This document shows, piece after piece, positions 57,239-64,000 of a stretch of DNA of 64,000 nt. This DNA is from Lachnospiraceae bacterium. GTDB lineage: Bacteria; Bacillota; Clostridia; Lachnospirales; Lachnospiraceae. The notes under the pieces are model-generated. The model had not been told where the DNA came from. It did no database searches and saw only the letters and a program-made list of their open reading frames with translations. Location: positions 4,274 through 68,273 of the forward strand of contig SVFO01000011.1 of the NCBI GenBank assembly GCA_015056795.1, written 5' to 3'. A program made the position numbers and the translations under genes. Position 1 is the stretch's first letter; the number at the start of each line of letters is the position of its first letter.

Positions 57239-58009
57239 ATGAGAAAAACATTTATCATGATCGGAACTATCATCACAACGCTTGGCATAGTCTTCTCGCC
57301 CGTTTCTTCTAAGGCCAGCACTTATGTTCAAGTTTGCCCTAGGTCATGCATGAATTCAAACAGCTGTGGTGACCTGAATCAGTTTCTACAAGAGTACTTA
57401 GCCAAGAATTATCCGAATTTGGCTTGCTATTTTAACTTAACGTGTCCTAACCAGAACACATGTGCAAATCCTACTGATCATTCGTGCATTCCAGAGGTAA
57501 CGCCGACCATTCCTGAGGAATCCGCGTCTGCTCCAGATGAAGTCATAACTATCCCCGAGGAATCACCAACCAATTCTGACGAAGCTACAGAAAATCATGA
57601 CGCCCCCGCTGGTAATCCAGATGATACAGGCCTTCCTACCTACGAGGAGCAGGTGGTTGCGCTTGTCAATGCGGAGCGCGCGAAGGAGGGCTTGCCTGCC
57701 CTGAAGGTGGATGAAACCCTGCAGGCCGCCGCACTTGCTCGTGCTAAGGAAACCGTGCAGCTCTTCTCCCATACGCGTCCTAATGGCACCTCCTGCTTCA
57801 CGATCCTAAAGGAATACGGCATCAGCTACCGCTACGCTGGGGAGAACATCGCCTATGGTCAGCGCTCTCCTGAAGAGGTGGTCAATGCATGGATGAACAG
57901 CGAGGGACACCGCGCAAATATCATGAACAAAAACTTTACGACCATTGGCATCGGCTACTATCAGACCGCCAATGGAACCAAGTATTGGTCGCAGCTTTTC
58001 CTCTCCTAA
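57239..58009 (+). CDS. Secreted CAP-domain (SCP/YkwD-like) protein
   Basis: 256 residues. Signal peptide 'FIMIGTIITTLGIVFSPVSS' with cleavage near 'KAS'. Then a Cys-rich segment (~33-85, about eight Cys: 'VCPRSCMNSNSCG', 'ACYFNLTCPNQNTCANP'), a Pro/Glu/Ser/Thr linker with repeats ('IPEESASAPDEV', 'IPEESPTNSDEA'), and the C-terminal CAP domain (~130-256: 'QVVALVNAERAKEGLPALKV', 'ETVQLFSHTRPNGTSCFTIL', 'AGENIAYGQRSPEEVVNAWM', 'NSEGHRANIMNKNFTTIGIG'). Bacterial CAP proteins are extracellular; their substrates are mostly unknown. AAAGGAG lies 6 nt before the ATG. Confidence 0.92.
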   Translation: MRKTFIMIGTIITTLGIVFSPVSSKASTYVQVCPRSCMNSNSCGDLNQFLQEYLAKNYPNLACYFNLTCPNQNTCANPTDHSCIPEVTPTIPEESASAPDEVITIPEESPTNSDEATENHDAPAGNPDDTGLPTYEEQVVALVNAERAKEGLPALKVDETLQAAALARAKETVQLFSHTRPNGTSCFTILKEYGISYRYAGENIAYGQRSPEEVVNAWMNSEGHRANIMNKNFTTIGIGYYQTANGTKYWSQLFLS

Positions 58010-58049
58010 CTAACGCCATAATCACCCTCCTAAACATACCTCCCTACTT

Positions 58050-58094
58050 TGCGGACAACACAGGATTGATTTCTGACATCCTGTGTTGTTCGCA
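58050..58094 (+). terminator. Terminator of the CAP-domain gene
   Basis: Long stem TGCGGACAACACAGGAT / ATCCTGTGTTGTTCGCA (one G-T pair) with an 11-nt loop, followed by TAAAAA rather than T's. It ends the plus-strand gene together with the next hairpin. Confidence 0.65.
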
Positions 58095-58097
58095 TAA

Positions 58098-58145
58098 AAA
58101 CGCCTAGTTAGCATCAAATGTACTAACTAGGCGTTTCCTTTTCCT
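58098..58145. terminator. Bidirectional terminator between CAP and metF
   Basis: Perfect 14-bp stem AAACGCCTAGTTAG / CTAACTAGGCGTTT, followed by CCTTTTCC on the plus side and preceded by a run giving T5 on the minus side. Confidence 0.88.
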
Positions 58146-58194
58146 ATTCATAGCTTCACCTGACCCGCGAAAAGCATCATCAGATGGACCCTAT

Positions 58195-59064
58195 TTATAA
58201 CTCTAGAATTTTCGAAAGGTTTGCCATAATGGCGGATGCCACGGCAGGGTTGTTCATGGAGTACACGTGCACGGTGCGGAATCCATTCGCGAACAGGTCA
58301 ATAATCTGATCCGTTGCGTAGGCGATGCCCGCCTGACGCATGCATTCTGGCGTACTACCAAAGGTATCAAGAATTCTGCGGAAGCGCTGCGGCAGCTGGG
58401 AGCCTGAGAGCTTCAAGGTCCGCTTCATCTGCGTTGCGTTGACGATCGGCATGATGCCAGGATGTACTGGTACGAAAATGCCTGCCTCGCGAAGCTGATA
58501 CATATAGCTGTAAAAGGCTGCATTGTCAAAAAACATCTGCGTGATCAAGAAATCCATTCCTGCGTCAACCTTTTCCTTCAGGTACTTGATGTCCTCCTGC
58601 TGCGTCTCGGCCTCGGGATGTGTCTCAGGATAGCATGCTCCTGCAATACAGAAATTCGGATCAAATTCCTTGATTTCCCGAACTAATTCGATGGCATGGC
58701 GGAAGTTTTTCTCAGTTGGCTCAAAGCCGTCAGGACGGTCTCCGCGCAGTGCCAAAATGTTCTGAATACCCTTCTCCTTTAGGAGAACCAGCTGTCTGTC
58801 AACGGTCTCCTTGTCGGAGGTAATACAGGTCAGATGCGCCATCATGGGAACGCCCTGCTCCTCCTGAAGCTGTCTGGCAATCTCCACCGTATATTCGCTG
58901 GTGCCGCCGCCTGCCCCGTAGGTCACGCTCATGAACGCAGGCTTCAAATCAGCAATCTTTCTCGCCGCAGTTACGACGGTCTCCATGTTGTCCTTAGTCT
59001 TCGGAGGAAACACCTCAAAGGAAACGGAATAGTTCTTTTCTGCCAAAATCTCATTAATTCTCAT
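58195..59064 (-). CDS. metF: Methylenetetrahydrofolate reductase
   Basis: 289 residues, TIM barrel with FAD: 'YSVSFEVFPPKTKDNMETVV' (catalytic Glu in FEVFPPK), 'PAFMSVTYGAGGGTSEYT', 'MMAHLTCITSDKETVDRQL', 'NILALRGDRPDG', 'DFLITQMFFDNAAFYSYM'. It reduces 5,10-methylene-THF to 5-methyl-THF in the cytosol for methionine synthesis or the acetyl-CoA pathway. In this family's anaerobic members the electron donor may be ferredoxin-linked; no MetV is adjacent. It starts 7 bp after the lipoprotein gene. Confidence 0.95.
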   Translation of the reverse strand: MRINEILAEKNYSVSFEVFPPKTKDNMETVVTAARKIADLKPAFMSVTYGAGGGTSEYTVEIARQLQEEQGVPMMAHLTCITSDKETVDRQLVLLKEKGIQNILALRGDRPDGFEPTEKNFRHAIELVREIKEFDPNFCIAGACYPETHPEAETQQEDIKYLKEKVDAGMDFLITQMFFDNAAFYSYMYQLREAGIFVPVHPGIMPIVNATQMKRTLKLSGSQLPQRFRRILDTFGSTPECMRQAGIAYATDQIIDLFANGFRTVHVYSMNNPAVASAIMANLSKILEL

Positions 59065-59071
59065 GTCTTAC

Positions 59072-61015
59072 TTAACCTTTCCCCTCATTCCCGACTTCCC
59101 CGGATGCCCCGATAAAGCGGTATAGTACAATTTCATCGGCAAGGAGGTCTGCACCTGGTAGCAAGTAGGACAGTCCATCCTTTCCCTTATTCTCAAAGGA
59201 CAACATCAACAGCTGTACGCCATCCTTTTGAATTGCCTTAATGCGATAGTCCCCTACCTTCGTTTTCAGGAAGGGGTAATGCTTTGTAAAAATGTCCAAG
59301 GTCTCTTCGTTCGTGGAACGAATTCTGATGACGTCGGGCGGATCCGATCGCGAATCCGTATACAACCGATCGTAGCCATAGATCTCCATGTAATAGATTT
59401 CCGTAAGCGTCTCGATGGTAATGGTTCCCTTGTTGGAGATGGTCAGCTTTGCCGTATACTCTCCCTCCGCGCCATCATAGAACAGCCAAGTTCCTTCCAA
59501 GAAGCGAAGCAGGCCTGCCTCATTCTGATATTCGGGACCTCTTTGTTCTCCAGCATAATCTCTGCCATAGACATAGGTGGAAAGCGGGAAGCCTTCCTTG
59601 GTAAAGCGCTTAAGACGATTTTCCTCTCCAAAGGCATAGGCCCCATAGTAGCTTCCTGAAATCACCTGAATGCGAAGCTTCGGAATATCCTCCAGGGTTA
59701 CCTTTACGCCAACCTTTTCGCCTGCATCCAGCGTTACCGTCGCAATACTTTCGCCTGGAATATAATACCGATCCTTTAAGAGGCCTTCCGTAATCAGATC
59801 GCCCTGATAAAGTCTCTCAACGCTAATTTCCGTTTGATCCTGCGCCGCCGTAATGATGGCCCAATAATAGGTCGGTTCCTTCGGCGCGTTCTTCTTAGAG
59901 GAGGTAACGACTTCCTCTTCATACTCCTCTTCCTTTGGCAGCTCAGGGACCTCAATCAGTTCCTTTGTCCCCTGCAATCTCGCCAATTCCTTGGAGGTAA
60001 CATATTCTATATCGGCCAGCGTCTTGGGCTGTGCCTGCTCTAGGGGAAGGTTCGAAATAAAGGTCCATTTTCCCTTTTCCACCTTGACAGTCATGACATA
60101 TTCAGCCTTCTTCTCACGGGCCCATCCCGCCTTGCGGTAATAAATTTCATACATGTTGTCGCAGACCGTAGCACTCATAAATTCCACGCGCATGGTCTCC
60201 AGCTGTTTCGGAACATAATAAATCAGATTCCTGTCAAGCGCCTTCCACTCCAAGGGATGTCTTGCTTCCGAATAATCCAAACCCGTTCTTGACTTCACAA
60301 AATTCTGTACGGAACGATTCGTCAGCGCCGTTACCTGACTGGCATTCAATGCCAATTCTTCCTCCGTGAAGGGCTCCTCTGGCGGCTCCTCGCCTTCTTC
60401 CAGCTCTTCCATCAAGTTTTCCCCGCGAAGCTCGGCAATTCGATATGCTTCCTCTAGTCTTTCCGTGCGAAGGTTCTCGCGAACCACGGCAACCTGCTCG
60501 TCACTCAGAGTAACCTTCATTCCTGCTCCGCCCTGTAAAACCGTTTGCCAATCAATCTCTTCGGGGCGATAGTAATGGCAAATGAAAAAGCCATTGTCCG
60601 TACTACGAATCGACCACTGAAGCCTTCGAAGCTCCTGGTCCGTCAATTCCTGCACCTCGGGTATTTCCTCTTCGGTCTCAGAAGCTTCGGCTTCTACTCC
60701 TTCCGTTGCCGTCCCCGCTGAAGCCGTATCGGTAGCGTTGACATCCGCTTCCTTGGCAGAATTCGTTTTCTTCTCTGCATCTATCGTTTCTTGGCTCGCA
60801 TCGTCAGATGACTGTATGGACTTTATCGCGGTTTCCTGCGTTTTCTTTGCCTGTGCCTGATATACCTTAGTCGCTTCTTCTCCTGACTGTGCCTGATAAA
60901 CTGTTGCATCTTCCTGAATTGTCGAAGAAAAATGTTCCTCAGAATCCGCGCTCCCACACCCCGTCAAACATAGAACGAAAAGCCAAAGCCATAATCGTTT
61001 TCTAAGTTTCTTCAT
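59072..61015 (-). CDS. Unknown large lipoprotein
   Basis: 647 residues. Lipobox 'LWLFVLCLTGCGSA' (Cys ~20), then an acidic, low-complexity linker (~22-120, Glu/Thr/Ala-rich). A globular region follows with 'RLQWSIRSTDNGFFICHYYR' and 'YYVPKQLETMRVEFMSATVC'. The middle and end look like beta-rich domains ('EVPELPKEEEYEEEVVTSSK', 'GTWLFYDGAEGEYTAKLTIS'); the last resembles a lipocalin-like 'amount of substance' fold but I cannot name it. It should be anchored outside the membrane. It lies directly upstream of metF in the same direction, with no functional link I can see. Confidence 0.75.
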   Translation of the reverse strand: MKKLRKRLWLWLFVLCLTGCGSADSEEHFSSTIQEDATVYQAQSGEEATKVYQAQAKKTQETAIKSIQSSDDASQETIDAEKKTNSAKEADVNATDTASAGTATEGVEAEASETEEEIPEVQELTDQELRRLQWSIRSTDNGFFICHYYRPEEIDWQTVLQGGAGMKVTLSDEQVAVVRENLRTERLEEAYRIAELRGENLMEELEEGEEPPEEPFTEEELALNASQVTALTNRSVQNFVKSRTGLDYSEARHPLEWKALDRNLIYYVPKQLETMRVEFMSATVCDNMYEIYYRKAGWAREKKAEYVMTVKVEKGKWTFISNLPLEQAQPKTLADIEYVTSKELARLQGTKELIEVPELPKEEEYEEEVVTSSKKNAPKEPTYYWAIITAAQDQTEISVERLYQGDLITEGLLKDRYYIPGESIATVTLDAGEKVGVKVTLEDIPKLRIQVISGSYYGAYAFGEENRLKRFTKEGFPLSTYVYGRDYAGEQRGPEYQNEAGLLRFLEGTWLFYDGAEGEYTAKLTISNKGTITIETLTEIYYMEIYGYDRLYTDSRSDPPDVIRIRSTNEETLDIFTKHYPFLKTKVGDYRIKAIQKDGVQLLMLSFENKGKDGLSYLLPGADLLADEIVLYRFIGASGEVGNEGKG

Positions 61016-61175
61016 GTAATGAGCGTCACTTTCTCAATCTTTCGTCTCGCATAGAGACACATATTATATTTTAACCGATTGGCACCTTCTTGTCAAATTT
61101 GTTTCTCCTGCCGTTTTTCGAAGTCTCCTTTAACTATTTTACGTAATCTTTGTCCTTCTCACCTTACTCTCCTCC

Positions 61176-61487
61176 TTAGGTAATCCCCACCGTCCTATCC
61201 ACGGGCAGCGAGAATGCAATCCCCTGACCTGCCGTCTCCAGACCAGCCTTAGCATTGATCGCCTTTAACACTTCATCCTTAATTTCATTTTTGACTATGA
61301 TCATAACAATTTCCTTGTCAGGCTGAATCACAATCTGGAATAACTTTTCCGCCTCGCGGTTAGCAGTTCCGCGTCCGTGAAGAATGGTTCCGCCTCGGGC
61401 ACCAGCTTCCTTCGCCGCCTCCATGACAATGGGGGAATACCCCATATTGACAATGCATAACACCATTTGAAATTCCGAATTTTTCAT
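61176..61487 (-). CDS. P-II-like regulatory protein (second of two)
   Basis: 103 residues from ATG 61487, 8 nt after GGAGG; an ATG at 61496 is too close. Ferredoxin-like trimer fold of the nitrogen P-II family: 'FQMVLCIVNMGYSPIVMEAA', 'AGARGGTILHGRGTANREA', 'IQPDKEIVMIIVKNEIKDEV', 'GIAFSLPVDRTVGI'. The T-loop Tyr that is uridylylated in GlnB is not evident. It starts 6 bp after another P-II-like gene that follows a DUF1538 transporter, so it probably gates that transporter in response to ATP/ADP or another nucleotide. Confidence 0.88.
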   Translation of the reverse strand: MKNSEFQMVLCIVNMGYSPIVMEAAKEAGARGGTILHGRGTANREAEKLFQIVIQPDKEIVMIIVKNEIKDEVLKAINAKAGLETAGQGIAFSLPVDRTVGIT

Positions 61488-61492
61488 CCCAT

Positions 61493-61882
61493 TCACCTCC
61501 CCACTTCCTCTGTCAGGCCAAATCTTGGCAATTCATTACTTAGAAAACCGAAGGCCGAAGCCCCCATGATGCTAGAAAGGGGAATGGATACGGCTACGCC
61601 CTTGCCACCTTTGACGGAAGCAAAGCGATCCTCCAGCGCCCCAAGAATCTCCATCAGCCGATCTTCTCTCACTAAGCTAAAGATAACGGACTTTTCGTTC
61701 TTTGACAATCCCAAATACTCTAACATTTTCTCCTCTGCCGTCCCCTTCGCTGCTAAAATCATCTGCATGTTCACTTGAAAAGTCTGGATCAGGTCAGCAT
61801 AAAAGTCAGCCTTCTTTTTGTCCACAATGGTAATCAGCATTTCGAGCCGTATCGGCGCTATATTCTTTTTCCCTTTTTGCAT
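61493..61882 (-). CDS. P-II-like regulatory protein (first of two)
   Basis: 129 residues from ATG 61882 (GGGAGG 10 nt upstream); an ATG at 61900 is alternative. 'PIRLEMLITIVDKKKADFYA', 'MQMILAAKGTAEEKMLEYLG', 'EKSVIFSLVREDRLMEILGA', 'GGKGVAVSIPLSSIMGASAF'. The GTA...LGL-EK pattern is that of the P-II relatives that accompany DUF1538 proteins, not classical GlnB. Its start overlaps the end of the DUF1538 gene within 6 bp, so the three are one operon. Confidence 0.8.
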   Translation of the reverse strand: MQKGKKNIAPIRLEMLITIVDKKKADFYADLIQTFQVNMQMILAAKGTAEEKMLEYLGLSKNEKSVIFSLVREDRLMEILGALEDRFASVKGGKGVAVSIPLSSIMGASAFGFLSNELPRFGLTEEVGR

Positions 61883-61887
61883 CTTTT

Positions 61888-63444
61888 CTAATCCTCCCAT
61901 TCAAAATAGATCACTTCCGCATCCTCCGCAGAGAAGATGTGCCGCATTGCAGCCTTGTCCCGAGTTTGCTTTGCAACAACGGCGCGGAATCCCAATAGCT
62001 GTATGGCAATGAGCGGTGTCATGGCGACCATTGCCACCATGCCAAAGGCGCCTTCCAAAACCGCATCTCCCCCCCTTAAGGCAACACAGACGCCAACGAT
62101 CATTGGCAGTACAAAGCTGCTGGTCAGTGGACCGCTGGCGACCCCGCCAGAATCGAAGGCAATGGCGGTATAAAGTTTTGGCACAAAGAAGGACAAGGTC
62201 AGTGACAGTAGATAGCCTGGAATCAGATAATACAGAATGGAGAATCCCAGCTGCACCCGAAGGGCGGACATACCCACCGACAGACCAACGCCAATGGACA
62301 GGGCGATCATCATCTGGAGCCTTCCCACATTGCCGTCGGTCACCTCCTCCACCTGACGATTTAGCACATGGATGGCTGGCTCTGCCAGCACCGTCACCAT
62401 GCCCAATACAAAGGAGAAGGCCACCGCCAGCTTTCCATTTTCAGCTGCCAGGTCATGGCCCAGCTTATACCCGATGGGCATATAGCCAATGGTCACGGCG
62501 GTCAGAAAAATCACCAGCCCTGAGAGCGTATAGATCAAGCCTGCAAAGATCTGGATCAGGCTCTGCCTGCTGATCTTTAGGATGGTAAACTGCAGCACCA
62601 GAAAAAAGAACACAATGAGAAACAGGGCCACTGCCACCTCCCGAAGGTTTTCCAGGGCAGTTTTCCAAAGGGTCATCCACAGATTCGCCTCCAGCGCATA
62701 CTTCGGCACCTCATATGTAATTGCTTCGTTGGAGAACAGGGGCAGGATCAGCATGGCGAGTACAGGTCCCACAGAGCAAAGCGCCACAAGACCAAAGCTG
62801 TTCTCTTGGGAATTCTTTCCTCCTGCCGACCCGGCGATCCCGACACCCAGCGCCATGATGAAGGGTACCGTAATGGGCCCCGTGGTTACGCCGCCAGAGT
62901 CAAAGGCCAGGGGAAGGAAGGCGCTTTTCCCCCGTTCAAACAGAAGTGCCACCATGGCAAAAATCATAAGATAAAACAAAAGAAGCAACGATGCCTGATC
63001 CTTCTGCCAGACAATCTTCATCACTCCCAGAAGGAGGAAAAAACCGACGCCTATGCCGATGGTCACCGTGAGGAGCGTTGAATCTATCACATTCCGCACC
63101 TGGCTTGCCAACACGGACAGATCTGGCTCCGCCACGGTAATAAAAACACCCATGACAAAGGACACCGCCAGGAGAATAAGGAGCCTTCGTGATTTGGAAA
63201 GACCCGTTCCTATGTATTCCCCCATGGGTGTCATGGACAGATCTGCTCCCAGATTAAACAGCGCTATCCCCAGGATCAAAAAAAGGGTGGCGATGGCGAA
63301 GGTGCACGCCTCCCTCCGTGACAGTTCCACGAACGAAGTCATACATAAAATCGCCACCAGTGCCGCCACTGGAATGACGGAGGAGAAGGACTCCTTTAAC
63401 TTATCCAGCAATACCGTTCGCAATGATTTTCGTTTTCTTTCCAT
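61888..63444 (-). CDS. DUF1538 family membrane transporter
   Basis: 518 residues with about 12-14 helices in two homologous halves, each with the signature 'FDSGGV(T/A)(T/S)GP': 'LPLAFDSGGVTTGPITVPFI' (~170) and 'AIAFDSGGVASGPLTSSFVL' (~430). Also 'FITVAEPDLSVLASQVRNVI' and 'VTVLAEPAIHVLNRQVEEVT', a second internal duplication. The inverted or tandem duplication points to a channel or secondary transporter; the substrate is unknown. The two P-II-like genes downstream suggest control by cellular energy or nitrogen state. The start has AAAGGAAAAG upstream. Confidence 0.88.
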   Translation of the reverse strand: MERKRKSLRTVLLDKLKESFSSVIPVAALVAILCMTSFVELSRREACTFAIATLFLILGIALFNLGADLSMTPMGEYIGTGLSKSRRLLILLAVSFVMGVFITVAEPDLSVLASQVRNVIDSTLLTVTIGIGVGFFLLLGVMKIVWQKDQASLLLLFYLMIFAMVALLFERGKSAFLPLAFDSGGVTTGPITVPFIMALGVGIAGSAGGKNSQENSFGLVALCSVGPVLAMLILPLFSNEAITYEVPKYALEANLWMTLWKTALENLREVAVALFLIVFFFLVLQFTILKISRQSLIQIFAGLIYTLSGLVIFLTAVTIGYMPIGYKLGHDLAAENGKLAVAFSFVLGMVTVLAEPAIHVLNRQVEEVTDGNVGRLQMMIALSIGVGLSVGMSALRVQLGFSILYYLIPGYLLSLTLSFFVPKLYTAIAFDSGGVASGPLTSSFVLPMIVGVCVALRGGDAVLEGAFGMVAMVAMTPLIAIQLLGFRAVVAKQTRDKAAMRHIFSAEDAEVIYFEWED

Positions 63445-63501
63445 CTGCTTTTCCTTTTCTTTTTATGTTTCCTATCAACTCTCCTTTGAGAATCATCGTC
63501 T

Positions 63502-64000
63502 CTAGGATTGCATGAGGTAAACAAAATATCCGCCGTAACTCAGTAGCAGCAATGTGCCTCCAAGCCTTCCCAGCTTATGATGCCTTGCAACACATAGGAG
63601 TAACAGCAGCATTGTGACAATGGCAACGATACTATCCACCGTAAAGCTAGCGGCATACTCCACGGGCGTGATCAGCGCCGTGGTTCCCACCACAAACAAA
63701 ATGTTAAAAATATTGCTTCCAACAATGTTTCCCATGGCAATGTCGCTCTTTCCCTTGATGGCGGCGGTAACGCTCGTTACAAGCTCTGGCAGGGATGTTC
63801 CAAGAGCCACGATGGTCAGACCTATAAAGCGTTCGGACATGCCAAACATCTTTGCCATGGCAGTGGCAGCATCCACGGTTATGTCACTTCCAAAGACGAT
63901 CATGGTACCCCCTGATGCTACCATGAGAAGCAAAAGCCATATCGGCTTTTGCCTCTCTTCCTTAGCCTCCTCCTGCGATCCCTTCTTTGTCATCTGCCAA
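63502..64000 (-). CDS. Calcium/sodium exchanger family protein, C-terminal half
   Basis: The frame is open to the right edge of the window (Trp-Gln before the first Met), so the N-terminus is outside. The visible 166 residues are the second half of a CaCA exchanger: 'LLLLMVASGGTMIVFGSDIT', 'IGLTIVALGTSLPELVTSVT' (alpha-repeat with GTSLPE), 'DIAMGNIVGSNIFNILFVVG' (GNxxGSNxxN) and two more helices. It exchanges Ca2+ (or another cation) for Na+/H+ across the membrane. It ends 57 bp before the DUF1538 gene. Confidence 0.93.
   Translation of the reverse strand, partial: WQMTKKGSQEEAKEERQKPIWLLLLMVASGGTMIVFGSDITVDAATAMAKMFGMSERFIGLTIVALGTSLPELVTSVTAAIKGKSDIAMGNIVGSNIFNILFVVGTTALITPVEYAASFTVDSIVAIVTMLLLLLCVARHHKLGRLGGTLLLLSYGGYFVYLMQS

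Overview
The window looks like a chromosomal segment of a Gram-positive Clostridia bacterium, most likely Lachnospiraceae. The reasons are the tig-clpP-clpX-engB order, a DUF4250 protein, a LacI-type sensor fused to GGDEF, DUF5808/GntR and DUF1538/P-II modules, strong AGGAGG ribosome sites, and TTGACA-N17-TATAAT-type promoters. Almost all genes are on the minus strand. Only cspA, mntP, a VOC protein, a CAP-domain protein and one tRNA are on the plus strand. I saw no rRNA, CRISPR array, prophage or insertion sequence.

Layout, left to right. 1-11.3 kb holds the 5' end of a polysaccharide deacetylase, an ASKHA/RACo-like protein with DUF4250, two large cyclic-di-GMP proteins with cytosolic LacI-type sensors flanking clpB, and a degenerate EIIA-like membrane protein. 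11.4-18.4 kb has cspA with a long structured leader, mntP, a NatAB-type ABC exporter, an SPFH/zinc-ribbon protein, an atypical response regulator and an AI-2E-family transporter. 18.4-22.4 kb is engB, clpX, clpP and tig. 22.5-29.2 kb has a GntR-controlled membrane-protein operon whose first gene carries an in-frame stop, a broken propeller/HD-GYP gene, D-lactate dehydrogenase and a REC-REC-HD-GYP protein.

29.4-44.1 kb is a nucleotide-sugar island. It contains a UDP-glucuronate 4-epimerase, a UDP-glucose dehydrogenase fused to an XRE helix-turn-helix, a sugar-1-phosphate nucleotidyltransferase, a galacturonokinase-like GHMP kinase, tRNA-Leu, PseB- and CapD-type dehydratases, a VanZ-like repeat protein, and manC, an acyltransferase, fcl and gmd. 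It would supply UDP-GlcA, UDP-GalA, GDP-mannose and GDP-L-fucose, but no glycosyltransferase, flippase or polymerase is present.

44.2-64 kb holds an orphan PD-(D/E)XK-like protein, a VOC protein, a hybrid histidine kinase, a spermidine-synthase-like membrane protein, a GH2 beta-galactosidase, a double-Nudix protein, a lysine-rich repeat protein, pepF, a CAP-domain protein, metF, an unknown lipoprotein, a DUF1538 transporter with two P-II-like proteins, and the 3' end of a cation exchanger.

The most interesting points are: an EAL phosphodiesterase ending in a Gly-rich beta-helix-like repeat domain; a 73-nt palindromic element present twice at the same length with compensatory stem changes; the XRE-UGDH fusion next to a likely UDP-galacturonate salvage set; a structured cspA leader; a hairpin plus T-run against the gmd ribosome site; and two genes broken in informative ways.
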